Positions 1 to 7,555 of a DNA stretch of 19,271 nucleotides are shown here, piece by piece. The number at the start of each line of letters is the position of its first letter. Position 1 is the stretch's first letter. The notes under the pieces were generated by a model that was not told the origin of the DNA, ran no database searches, and saw nothing but the letters and a program-made list of their open reading frames with translations. This stretch comes from Bacillota bacterium (GTDB lineage Bacteria; Bacillota; Clostridia; Oscillospirales; Ruminococcaceae), in NCBI GenBank assembly GCA_023391005.1, contig JAEWBS010000099.1, positions 1-19,271 of the forward strand. The letters run 5' to 3'. The translations under genes were made by a program, and so were the position numbers.

Positions 1-51
1 GTTTTGGCGCCTGCGGGCGAGCAATCCGGCGCACTTTGGGCGCCTCGACGC

Positions 52-80
52 GAAAGTGGGGGGCTCGCCGCCCCCCTTTC
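52..80. other. GC-rich hairpin, possible terminator
   Basis: A 7-bp all-GC stem (58-64 with 70-76) around loop TCGCC is extended by GAAA/TTTC after a two-base bulge. Only three T residues follow on either strand, so intrinsic termination is uncertain. It could end an unseen rightward gene left of the window, or the leftward regulator gene that stops at 181. The rest of 1-180 holds no gene I can support. Confidence 0.4.
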
Positions 81-121
81 ACACTATTCCCCCGGTGCTT
101 AGCTTTACGAAATCCACTTCT

Positions 122-152
122 TTGACAGTCTACGGCCCCCGATCTATATAAT
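122..152 (+). promoter_or_regulatory. sigma-70-type promoter reading into the regulator's 3' end
   Basis: A perfect -35 TTGACA (122-127) is followed at 17 bp by TATATA (145-150), or at 19 bp by TATAAT (147-152). It points rightward into the 3' end of the leftward sigma-54 activator gene, where no rightward gene follows. A transcript from here would be antisense to the regulator. Activity is not shown by sequence alone. Confidence 0.4.
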
Positions 153-180
153 CTGGCAAATACCAAAAAACAGCCTCGCG

Positions 181-1926
181 CTATGCACCCTCCTCAGGCA
201 GGCCCATCTTGCGGTAAAGGGTGGTCAGGCTAATACCCAGCCGTTGCGCGACCTCTTTTTTGGCGCGCAGCGAATCGCCCGCCTGCAACAGCTCGCGCTC
301 AATCACGGTCTGCTCAAACGCTCTTAGCTGCTCGGCGAGCGTCAGCGTATTCTGCTTGGGGAGCGAAAGCTTTTCATAAATGCATTCGACCGTGACCTGC
401 CGCCCGCGTTCAAACAACGCCGCGTATTCCACAATGTTGCGAAGCTCGCGAATATTGCCGGGGAACGCATACCGCTGCAAAAGCTGCGCGCAGGAATCGG
501 TAAAACCCGCAATATCCTTCTGATAAACGCTGCAGTAGCGCTTTAAAAACACGTTGGCCAACAGCATAATATCCCCACCGCGTTCGCGCAGCGGCGGAAT
601 GTGGATGGGCACCACATTGAGGCGATAAAATAAATCTTGGCGGAAGCGCTTCTCCTCGAGCAGCTCGTGCAGGTCGGACTGTGCGGCCGAAACCACCCTC
701 GGGTTGACACGCAGCGGGCGCGCCCCGCCCACCCGCATAATTTCCTTTTCCTCAATGGTGCGCAGTAGCTTCATCTGTACCGACAGCGGAATATCCCCCA
801 CCTCGTCGAGAAACAGCGTGCCGTTTTTGCAGATTTCAAGCAACCCGAGCTTACCCGAGGCGGTCGCGCCGGTGAACGCCCCCTTCTCATAGCCGAACAG
901 CTCGCTTTCGACCAGCGTGTCGGGTATCGCGCTGCAATTGACCGGCATGAACACATCGCCCTTGCGGCGGCTCGCAAAGTGGATGGCGCGGGCGAACACC
1001 TCTTTGCCCACGCCGGTTTCACCATACAAAAACACCGACGCGTCGGTGCCCGCAACCTCCTGCGCGCGGCTGCGCGCCCGGTCCAACGCCTTGCTCTCTC
1101 CAATGATCGCCGAAAAGGTGACGATGTCGCTTTTGCGCTCGGCCTTTAGCACCGAGGCCTGCATCCTGCCAAAGTCGGAAAATACCAGCACGACGCCGGT
1201 TTGTCGCTTGCGCATAAAGATTGGGTTGGCGCTGATGATATAGTCATCCTCGCCCAGCCGCACCGGGCCAAACTCACCTTCAAACCCTTTGCCGCGCATC
1301 CACTCGGCGTTCTTTTTGCCGACGAGCGCTTCAAGATCGGGAATAGCGTGATCCGAGAGCGCCAGCTTATTCATCAGGTAACGGTTGACCGTCACCGGGT
1401 TGCCGCTTTCAGACAGGATGACAATACCGCGGTCGATCGCATTGATCAGCGTGTCGAGCTCGGAGGACTGATGCTCGGCCAGCATGCCGTAGCGACGCTC
1501 GTTGAGCATTGACGAAATGATCAGCGAAAGCTGATGCTCAAACTGAATATAATGCTTAAAATTGCGCACAAAATTGTCGCGCGCCTGCTCTGAGAAGGCG
1601 CACATGCCCAGCACGCCGATTGTTTGGCCGCCGAGCTTGATCGGTATGCACAGCTCGGCCAGCTCACCGCAGCGCCCGAATTTGCTACATTTGACGCAGA
1701 CCGAATTCGACTCCGGGTCGCTGATAAAATACTGCTCGCCGGTGGCCAGACAGTGCGAGAAGGCCGAGTTTTCGGGCACCGGGCTGTCCCGCTCCAGCGA
1801 GAGCGGACCGGTGCCGGCCATACGGCAAAGGTTGTGGTCCACAATCGTGATATCAACATTGGCCACCGCGCACATGGCGTCTACAATATGCTGAAGCTCA
1901 GGCTGAATGCTTTTTAAAACGCTCAT
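181..1926 (-). CDS. sigma-54-dependent transcriptional activator (Cys-rich sensor - PAS - AAA+ - Fis-type HTH)
   Basis: Enhancer-binding activator of RNA polymerase containing sigma-54, 581 aa. Residues 1-145 form a GAF/PocR-like sensor with a C-X2-C-X5-C group (C77, C80, C86) and further cysteines, suggesting a metal or thiol/redox input. About 157-254 is PAS-like. The AAA+ core has Walker A GETGVGKE (302-309), the sigma-54-contacting GAFTGA loop (349-354), Walker B LFLDEVGD (371-378) and the FRQDLFYRLNV region (428-438). A Fis-type helix-turn-helix lies at about 555-574. I chose the ATG at 1926 because GGGGGAGG sits just upstream; an ORF six codons longer lacks this support. It is divergent from a cysteine-desulfidase operon whose promoter is a perfect -24/-12 element, so that operon is the obvious target. 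Known family: regulators of amino-acid catabolism in Clostridia. From memory, C. difficile CdsR/CdsB is a comparable pair. The effector is inferred only. Confidence 0.95.
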   Translation of the reverse strand: MSVLKSIQPELQHIVDAMCAVANVDITIVDHNLCRMAGTGPLSLERDSPVPENSAFSHCLATGEQYFISDPESNSVCVKCSKFGRCGELAELCIPIKLGGQTIGVLGMCAFSEQARDNFVRNFKHYIQFEHQLSLIISSMLNERRYGMLAEHQSSELDTLINAIDRGIVILSESGNPVTVNRYLMNKLALSDHAIPDLEALVGKKNAEWMRGKGFEGEFGPVRLGEDDYIISANPIFMRKRQTGVVLVFSDFGRMQASVLKAERKSDIVTFSAIIGESKALDRARSRAQEVAGTDASVFLYGETGVGKEVFARAIHFASRRKGDVFMPVNCSAIPDTLVESELFGYEKGAFTGATASGKLGLLEICKNGTLFLDEVGDIPLSVQMKLLRTIEEKEIMRVGGARPLRVNPRVVSAAQSDLHELLEEKRFRQDLFYRLNVVPIHIPPLRERGGDIMLLANVFLKRYCSVYQKDIAGFTDSCAQLLQRYAFPGNIRELRNIVEYAALFERGRQVTVECIYEKLSLPKQNTLTLAEQLRAFEQTVIERELLQAGDSLRAKKEVAQRLGISLTTLYRKMGLPEEGA

Positions 1927-1992
1927 GGTAATCCTCCCCCGCACTATTTGGGGCGGCGGTTTTCGGCCCCGTAAAAATTGTTAACCGCTTTA

Positions 1993-2021
1993 AGTTTATC
2001 AGTCAGGTCCGGCTTTGTCGA
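1993..2021 (-). promoter_or_regulatory. candidate sigma-70 promoter of the sigma-54 activator gene
   Basis: On the minus strand TCGACA (2016-2021) is followed after exactly 17 bp by TAAACT (1993-1998), about 65 bp upstream of the regulator's start codon. The -35 matches 5/6 and the -10 only 4/6, so this is a candidate. Confidence 0.35.
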
Positions 2022-2082
2022 GACGTTTGTTTTCATTCGTGATAAATACTTTATTGTTTTTGATAATATTTGTCCATTCTCT

Positions 2083-2111
2083 TTGCGAATTATGAAAAAA
2101 TGATGTACAAT
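2083..2111 (+). promoter_or_regulatory. candidate sigma-70 promoter upstream of the sigma-54 promoter
   Basis: TTGCGA (2083-2088) and TACAAT (2106-2111) are separated by exactly 17 bp in an AT-rich stretch upstream of the desulfidase operon. The -10 matches 5/6 and the -35 4/6. It could give basal transcription independent of sigma-54, or it could be chance in AT-rich DNA. The motif TGATGTA occurs at 2101 and again at 2128, which is another possible protein-binding repeat in this gap. Confidence 0.3.
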
Positions 2112-2217
2112 ATAAAAGTCCTTTTGCTGATGTATAAATTTTCTATGGCTGAATATTTTATTAAGAAAGCGGTGTTAGGCATCGCCCACTGGTTATCTTT
2201 CAACCGCCCCATCTTGA

Positions 2218-2234
2218 TTGGCATGGTTTTTGCA
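2218..2234 (+). promoter_or_regulatory. sigma-54 (-24/-12) promoter of the desulfidase-transporter-M20 operon
   Basis: TTGGCATGGTTTTTGCA carries the invariant GG (2220-2221) and GC (2232-2233) separated by exactly 10 bp, and it matches the TGGCAC-N5-TTGCA consensus at all but one position. Transcription would start near 2245, leaving a leader of about 40 nt to the ATG at 2284. The divergent neighbour encodes a sigma-54 activator with an intact GAFTGA loop, and 290 bp of AT-rich DNA is available for its upstream binding sites. Confidence 0.88.
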
Positions 2235-2283
2235 GTATCTATTTTATAAATCTGCCATAAACGACAAATGGGGAGGGGCCATC

Positions 2284-3576
2284 ATGCAGGACTACAGCCT
2301 TGTTATACAAATTCTTAAAAATCAGGTCACACCGGCGCTGGGCTGCACCGAGCCGGGCGCGGTTGCGCTGGCCGTCGCAAGAGCCAAGGAGCTTTTGGGC
2401 GAGCCACCGGAACAGGTATCGATACAGGTCGATAAAAACGTCCTCAAGAACGGTATGGACGTCGGCATTCCCGGCACCAGCGAGCACGGCATCGTCTTTG
2501 CCGCCGCGCTGGCGCTCGTGATCGGAAAATCCGAGTACGGGCTCGAGGTGCTGCGCGACCTGCGCGACGCCGACATTCCCGCCGCCTCGGCGTTGGCCGC
2601 TAAAAAGGTCATCACATTATCGCTCGACGAAGCGGTGCAGGGGCTTTCGATCAAGGTTGAGATGCGCGGCGCGGCCTCGCAGGCCAAGGTGTTCATCCAA
2701 AAGCTGCACACCAATATTGTCTATGAAGAAAAGGACGGCCACGAGCTGCTCGACACGCGCGGCAACACGCCGCACACCTTGGAGCCAAAAGCCGCCCCCG
2801 CCACCGACCTGCGCAGCCGTATTCAGGAATTCTCAATCGCCCAGCTTATCGCGTTCTGCGATAGTATTCCGGCGCAGGAGCTCGCCTTTCTCGAAGAGGG
2901 CATTATCATGAACCGTCGCATTGCCGAGGCGGGTATCGCGCAGGATTTCGGCATCGGCATGGGGCGCTATTTCGCAGGCAACGCCTGCACGCCTGCCGAA
3001 CGCGCCAAGGCGCTGACCGCCGCCGCCTCTGAGGCGCGCATGGCGGGTTGCCCGCTGCCGGTTATGAGTAGTGCGGGCAGCGGCAACCACGGGTTGGTCG
3101 CGATTCTGCCCATCGCCATCATCGGCGAGAGCCTCGGCTGCCCTAAAGAGCGCCTGCTGCGCGCCGTGGCGCTGAGCCATCTGGTGACCATCTATGTCAA
3201 GTCCTACCTCGGCGCGCTCTCGCCCGTCTGCGGCTGCGGCGTGGCGGCAGGCGTGGGGTGTGCGGCCGGTCTCGTCTATCTGCGCGACGGGGGCACGCAA
3301 CAGATTTGCGCCGCCATCAACAACATGGTCGCGGGCATCTCGGGTATGATCTGTGACGGGGCAAAGCTCGGCTGCTCGTATAAGCTTTCAATTGCCGCCG
3401 ATGCGGCGGTGGACGCGGCGGGCATGGCGTTGCAGGGCATTTCAATTCCCGCCAATAACGGCATTCTGGGGCCTACGCCTGAGGACACCATCAAAAACCT
3501 CGCGCAGGTGTCAAATGTGGGCATGAACAATGCCGATAATATTATTCTCGATGTCATGTTAAACAAATGCGTCTGA
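2284..3576 (+). CDS. L-cysteine desulfidase family protein (CyuA/UPF0597, serine-dehydratase-alpha-like)
   Basis: Probable [4Fe-4S] enzyme degrading L-cysteine to pyruvate, ammonia and sulfide, or a related beta-elimination on serine or a cysteine derivative; cytoplasmic, 430 aa, normal family length. Family marks: TPALGCTEPG near the N-terminus (C21), MSSAGSGNHG (261-270), SPVCGCG (C316, C318) and the C-terminal pair C357 and C364, plausible cluster ligands. The start at 2284 is set by GGGGAGGGG upstream; a longer reading frame to a TTG at 2218 would overlap the -12 promoter element. It is the first gene of an operon with a transporter and two M20 amidohydrolases, driven by a sigma-54 promoter. 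Known: CyuA of enterics and MJ1025-type enzymes act on L-cysteine. Not known here: whether the real substrate is free cysteine. A serine-specific activity is the main alternative. Confidence 0.87.
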   Translation: MQDYSLVIQILKNQVTPALGCTEPGAVALAVARAKELLGEPPEQVSIQVDKNVLKNGMDVGIPGTSEHGIVFAAALALVIGKSEYGLEVLRDLRDADIPAASALAAKKVITLSLDEAVQGLSIKVEMRGAASQAKVFIQKLHTNIVYEEKDGHELLDTRGNTPHTLEPKAAPATDLRSRIQEFSIAQLIAFCDSIPAQELAFLEEGIIMNRRIAEAGIAQDFGIGMGRYFAGNACTPAERAKALTAAASEARMAGCPLPVMSSAGSGNHGLVAILPIAIIGESLGCPKERLLRAVALSHLVTIYVKSYLGALSPVCGCGVAAGVGCAAGLVYLRDGGTQQICAAINNMVAGISGMICDGAKLGCSYKLSIAADAAVDAAGMALQGISIPANNGILGPTPEDTIKNLAQVSNVGMNNADNIILDVMLNKCV

Positions 3577-3614
3577 TGCATGAGATGCATGCCCGCCATT
3601 CTTATTAGGGACGT

Positions 3615-3636
3615 AATGCCGCCCAAAAACGGCATT
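3615..3636 (+). other. intercistronic hairpin
   Basis: A 7-bp perfect stem, AATGCCG/CGGCATT, with an 8-nt loop CCCAAAAA lies in the 96-nt gap between the desulfidase and transporter genes. It has no U-tract, so it is more likely an RNA-stability or processing element than a terminator. Confidence 0.45.
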
Positions 3637-3672
3637 CGCGATAGCAAATGAGATTTAAGAGGAGGAACGCAC

Positions 3673-4878
3673 ATGAACAACCTATTAGCATTTTTGATTC
3701 TGGCCACCATCTATTACATAGGCGAGTTTGTCGGAACCAAAACCAAAGCCTGGATACCGTCGGTATTCGTCATCGCTTGTCTATTCCTGTTCGGCTTCTG
3801 GACCTTCTTCCCGAAGGATATTGTGGCTCTGGCAGGAATGGGGCCGCCTCTGGGCGGCGTGCTCGTCATCATGCTGTGCATCACCCATATGGGCACCATC
3901 ATCAGCATCAAGCAGCTGCTTGAACAGTGGAAGATTATCTGCATCACGCTCGCGGGCTTGGCCGGCATGGTCGGGCTCTGCTGGTTTGTGGCAATGCCGA
4001 TTACCGGCCGCGAGTTCATTATCGCGGGTCTTCCTCCCCTCACCGGCGGCATTGTTGCCGCGACGATGATGCAGACTGCCGCCGCTGAAAAGGGTCTGAT
4101 GACCGCCTCGGTGCTGGCCATCGCCATGTACTGCGTACAGGGCTTTGTCGGCTATCCAATGACCGCAGTGCTGCTCAAGCGCGAGGGCCGCAAGCTGCTA
4201 TCCTCTTACCGCAAGGGCGAGGTTCGGCTCACCGCCACCGCCGGCGGCGTTGACGAAGACGCGGGCAACATGAAGGTTGTCGAAGCCCCTAAGAAGCGCT
4301 TGATCCCCCCGATGCCCGATAAATATTCCTCCACGGCCTTCATCCTGTTAAAGCTGCTGGCGGTCGCATATCTCTCAAACCGCCTTGCGGCGCTGACCGG
4401 CGGCAAGGTCAATCAGGCCGTTATCACGCTGATTCTCGGCATCGTCTTTACCGAGCTCGGATTCCTCGACAAAAACTCGCTGCAAAAGGCCGGTTCCTAC
4501 GGCTTTTTGATGTTCGTGCTGATGATCTATGTGTTTGACGGCTTAAAGAATGCCACGCCTGAGATGCTGGCCTCCTGCATCGGCCCGATGGCCATCATCA
4601 TCGTCATCGGCGTCGCCGGCATGGGCGTGCTGTCCATCATCGTCGGCAAGTTCCTCGGCGTCAGCTGGGAGATGGCGTTTGCCACCTCGCTCACCGCGCT
4701 GTACGGCTTCCCCCCCAACTACATCCTCACCGAGGAGTCGGTCAAGGCACTGGCCGAGAACGAGGGTGAGCACAAATATCTGATGGATCTGCTGCTGCCA
4801 CAGATGATCGTCGGCGGCTTTATCACCGTCACCATCACCTCGGTTATCATCGCCGGCGTTTTTGTCAATCTGTTCTAA
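3673..4878 (+). CDS. multi-pass inner-membrane transporter of unknown specificity
   Basis: Integral membrane protein of 401 aa with about ten hydrophobic segments. Two halves look like internal repeats, each containing a glycine/proline-rich stretch: AGLPPLTGGIVAATMM near residue 117 and TALYGFPPN near residue 342. Such re-entrant-loop-like motifs recall the GltS/2-hydroxycarboxylate transporter architecture, but I cannot assign the family. The central cytoplasmic linker (about 170-215) is charged and ends near PPMPDKYSS. A strong AGAGGAGG precedes the ATG by 7 nt. Its place between a cysteine-desulfidase-type gene and two M20 amidohydrolases suggests it imports the operon's substrate, an acyl- or peptidyl-amino acid, or exchanges it for a product. 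Substrate, direction and coupling ion are inference; the membrane nature is directly visible. Confidence 0.75.
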   Translation: MNNLLAFLILATIYYIGEFVGTKTKAWIPSVFVIACLFLFGFWTFFPKDIVALAGMGPPLGGVLVIMLCITHMGTIISIKQLLEQWKIICITLAGLAGMVGLCWFVAMPITGREFIIAGLPPLTGGIVAATMMQTAAAEKGLMTASVLAIAMYCVQGFVGYPMTAVLLKREGRKLLSSYRKGEVRLTATAGGVDEDAGNMKVVEAPKKRLIPPMPDKYSSTAFILLKLLAVAYLSNRLAALTGGKVNQAVITLILGIVFTELGFLDKNSLQKAGSYGFLMFVLMIYVFDGLKNATPEMLASCIGPMAIIIVIGVAGMGVLSIIVGKFLGVSWEMAFATSLTALYGFPPNYILTEESVKALAENEGEHKYLMDLLLPQMIVGGFITVTITSVIIAGVFVNLF

Positions 4879-4976
4879 ATTGTGCCTGAACCTCTTATTG
4901 GGATGCTTGAGTAAACCTTCAAGCTCAACCACAGCAGGCAAGATGGCGCATCAATCTGAGTGATCACGCAAACTGC

Positions 4977-5037
4977 TTTAAAGGGGCGCGGCGACGCTGC
5001 CATATTGGCGCGCTTCGCCGTGCCCTACGCTTTAAAA
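4977..5037 (+). other. long intercistronic stem-loop upstream of the first M20 gene
   Basis: In the 185-nt gap between transporter and M20 gene, TTTAAAG (4977-4983) pairs with CTTTAAA (5031-5037). GGGCGCGGCGA (4984-4994) pairs with TCGCCGTGCCC (5015-5025) over 11 bp with one G-U, and an inner GCCA/TGGC helix caps it. The right arm ends about 27 nt before the ATG at 5064. It may act as an mRNA stability element or attenuator; there is no U-run typical of a terminator. Confidence 0.55.
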
Positions 5038-5063
5038 TAATAATGCAGAAAGGAAATACGCAG

Positions 5064-6248
5064 ATGGATATTAAGCAACTGGCTGAAAAATACGACAGCT
5101 ATATTATCGAGCAGCGCCGTTATTTTCACGCGCACCCCGAGCTTTCTTTCGAGGAGGTCCAAACGACCAAGGCCATCGGCGAGCGGCTGGCTGAGATGGG
5201 CATCGCGGTGACGACCTTCCCCGACTATAACGGTCTTATCGGCCACATCAAGGGCGGCAAGCCGGGCAAAACAGTCATGCTGCGCGCCGACATCGACGCG
5301 CTGCCGAGCGTGGAGACAACCGGCCTGCCCTTCTGCTCTCAGAACGAGGGCAAGATGCACGCCTGCGGCCATGACGCCCACATCTCGATGCTGCTGGGCG
5401 CCGCGAAGATTCTTAACGACGTTAAGGAATCACTTTGTGGCGATGTTGAGCTTTTGTTTCAGGCGGCCGAGGAATCCTGCTATGGTGCGAAATATTATGT
5501 CGAGCGCGGTGTGCTTGACAATGTGGACGCCATCTTTGGCATGCACATTTGGGGCACGCTTGACGCGCCGCTCATGAGCTTGGAGTCGGGCGGGCGCATG
5601 GCCTCCTGCGATAACTTTAAGATCACCGTCGAGGGCACGAGCTCGCACGGCTCGGCCCCACATCTGGGCAACGACGCCGTTGTGGCCGCCGCCTCAATCA
5701 TCATGAATCTGCAAACCTTTGTCAGCCGCGTCAACGATCCGCTCAACACGCTGGTCGTGTCCATCGGCACCGTCAAGGGCGGGCAGCGCTTTAATATCAT
5801 CAGCAACCACGTCGAGATGGAGGGCACCATACGCACCTATTCGAGGGAATTCCGCGCCACCATCAAGGAGAAGCTTGAGAAGATCATCTGCTGCACCGCA
5901 GAGGCGCTCGGCTGCAAGGCGACGCTCGACTACTGGGCCTACCCCGGTCCGATCATCAACGACCATGACGACCTCAACCGCATCGCGCAGAGCGCCGCCG
6001 TCAAGCTTTACGGTGAGGAGATTCTGACCACGATGCCCAAGCTGACCGGATCGGAGGATTTTGCCTACTTTATGGAAAAGGTGCCCGGTTTCTACGGCTT
6101 TATCGGCGCTTTAAATCGCGAGAAGGGCATTGTCTATTCGAACCACAACGACAAATTTACGGTGGATGAGGACGCTCTGCACCGCGGCGCGGCGCTTTAT
6201 GCCCAATTCGCGGTCGATTTTCTAGCCGAAAAAGCAAATGAAAAGTGA
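5064..6248 (+). CDS. M20 family metallo-amidohydrolase, copy 1
   Basis: Cytoplasmic zinc/manganese amidohydrolase of the M20D type (hippurate, N-acyl-amino-acid or IAA-conjugate hydrolases), 394 aa, full length. Visible residues: HACGHDAH (C101 and H103, metal ligands), AAEE (E136/E137; E136 would be the general base), GMHIWG (H161, ligand), the dimerisation-domain SSHGSAPH near 193-200, and YSNHNDKF (H361, last ligand). It reads AAEE where the family and its neighbour have PAEE. The ATG at 5064 has AAAGGA 8-9 nt upstream; an in-frame ATG at 5043 has no ribosome site. It ends 11 nt before a closely similar second M20 gene, evidently an old tandem duplication. The likely job is removing an acyl group from an imported amino acid; exact substrate unknown. 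Confidence 0.9.
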   Translation: MDIKQLAEKYDSYIIEQRRYFHAHPELSFEEVQTTKAIGERLAEMGIAVTTFPDYNGLIGHIKGGKPGKTVMLRADIDALPSVETTGLPFCSQNEGKMHACGHDAHISMLLGAAKILNDVKESLCGDVELLFQAAEESCYGAKYYVERGVLDNVDAIFGMHIWGTLDAPLMSLESGGRMASCDNFKITVEGTSSHGSAPHLGNDAVVAAASIIMNLQTFVSRVNDPLNTLVVSIGTVKGGQRFNIISNHVEMEGTIRTYSREFRATIKEKLEKIICCTAEALGCKATLDYWAYPGPIINDHDDLNRIAQSAAVKLYGEEILTTMPKLTGSEDFAYFMEKVPGFYGFIGALNREKGIVYSNHNDKFTVDEDALHRGAALYAQFAVDFLAEKANEK

Positions 6249-6259
6249 GGTTTCCACCC

Positions 6260-7438
6260 ATGGCTAACATCAAGGAATTATCCGAAAAGCACAACGGCTA
6301 TATCCTCGAGCAGCGCCGTTATTTTCACCGGCACCCCGAGCTGTCGTTTCAGGAGGTCAACACCACCGCCGATATCATCGCGCGTTTAAAGGAGATTGAC
6401 GGCATTGAGGTCGAAACCCATGAGGGTCTGACCGGCTGCGTCGGCATTCTCAAGGGCGCCAAGCCCGGTAAAACCGTCGTGCTGCGCGCCGATATCGACG
6501 CGCTCCCGGTCAACGAGCAAACCGGCCTTGACTTTGCCTCCCAGACGCCGGGTAAGATGCACGCCTGCGGCCACGACTGCCATATCGCGATGCAGCTGGG
6601 GGCGGCGAAGATGCTTTCGGAGATCAAAGACGAGCTGGCCGGAACGGTCAAATTTTTCTTTCAGCCCGCTGAGGAGGTCGCGCTCGGCGCGCTGCGGTAT
6701 ATCGAAAAAGGCCTGATGAAGGATGTTGACGCCGTATACGGCATGCACATCTGGTCGCAGGTCGAGTCGCCGCGCTTTAACATTGAAAGCGGCCCGCGCA
6801 TGGCCTCCTGCGATTCCTTCACGCTGACCGTCAAGGGCAAGGCGGCCCATGGCTCGGCCCCGCATCTAGGGCATGACGCGATTGTAGCCGCGGCGGCGAC
6901 CATCATGAATTTGCAATCGATTTGCAGCCGCGCCAACGACCCGCTCAACCCGTTGGTCGTGTCGGTAGGCACCTTTGACGGCGGGCAGCGCTTTAATATC
7001 GTTGCCGACAAGGTCAGCATGGACGGCACGGTGCGCACCTTTGACCGCGCGTTTCGCAGTACCGTTGAGGAACGCATCCGCAGCATCGCCGAGCAGACAG
7101 CGGCCTGCTACGGCTGCACGGCCGAGCTTAAATACAACTATATGTGCAACGCCGTTATCAACGACAGCGCCGAGCTGGTGCGCATTGCGCAAAATGCCGC
7201 CACCAAGCTTTTTGGCGACGACATCCTCGTCGGTTTTGAAAAGCTGACCGGCTCGGAAGATTTTTCGTTCCTGATGGATGAGGCACCCGGCATCTACGGC
7301 TTTTTGGGCGCGCGCAGCGACAAGGTACCCGGCTCGGAGCTCTCAAACCACCACGAGTGCTTTACGGTGGACGAGGACGCGCTGCACCATGGCGCGGCCA
7401 TTGCGGCACAGTTTGCATACGACGTTTTGAATCAATAA
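6260..7438 (+). CDS. M20 family metallo-amidohydrolase, copy 2
   Basis: Paralogue of the preceding gene, 392 aa, same M20D fold. Metal-site residues: HACGHDCH (C103, H105), QPAEE (E138/E139), GMHIW (H163) and SNHHECF (about H364). The N-terminal regions of both copies share long identical blocks (such as EQRRYFH-HPELSF), while substrate-site stretches differ, so they probably act on related but distinct acyl-amino acids or form a heteromer. The ATG at 6260 follows GTGAGG with 9-nt spacing; a GTG at 6245 in the same frame overlaps the upstream stop and is less likely. Last gene of the sigma-54 operon, followed at 7459 by a long GC-rich hairpin. M20 enzymes are known to deacylate N-acetylcysteine derivatives in some Firmicutes, which fits the desulfidase in this operon, but other substrates are possible. 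Confidence 0.9.
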   Translation: MANIKELSEKHNGYILEQRRYFHRHPELSFQEVNTTADIIARLKEIDGIEVETHEGLTGCVGILKGAKPGKTVVLRADIDALPVNEQTGLDFASQTPGKMHACGHDCHIAMQLGAAKMLSEIKDELAGTVKFFFQPAEEVALGALRYIEKGLMKDVDAVYGMHIWSQVESPRFNIESGPRMASCDSFTLTVKGKAAHGSAPHLGHDAIVAAAATIMNLQSICSRANDPLNPLVVSVGTFDGGQRFNIVADKVSMDGTVRTFDRAFRSTVEERIRSIAEQTAACYGCTAELKYNYMCNAVINDSAELVRIAQNAATKLFGDDILVGFEKLTGSEDFSFLMDEAPGIYGFLGARSDKVPGSELSNHHECFTVDEDALHHGAAIAAQFAYDVLNQ

Positions 7439-7458
7439 CCGCTTTACACCGATAAGCG

Positions 7459-7493
7459 CGCGGGCCTTGGCGACAGATGCGCCAAGGCCCGCG
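7459..7493. terminator. hairpin closing the sigma-54 operon (possibly bidirectional)
   Basis: A perfect 14-bp stem, CGCGGGCCTTGGCG with its complement, has a 7-nt loop ACAGATG and is followed by TTAATTATATT rather than a clean U-run. It lies between the convergent ends of the second M20 gene (7438) and the leftward helix-turn-helix gene (7556), so it may serve both. Confidence 0.7.
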
Positions 7494-7555
7494 TTAATTA
7501 TATTCCCAAACCTCATCAGTCCGTATGTTTAGCGCGCGCCTCTGCTGTGCGGCAG

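Noticed and set aside
2..151. Possible 3' end of a rightward gene at the left edge (frame open to a TAA near 149)
   Set aside because: The translation is proline/glycine-rich without any motif, and it includes a GC hairpin and a consensus promoter, so it is more likely intergenic.
5043..5063. Upstream ATG for the first M20 gene
   Set aside because: No ribosome site precedes 5043, whereas AAAGGA is well placed for the ATG at 5064.
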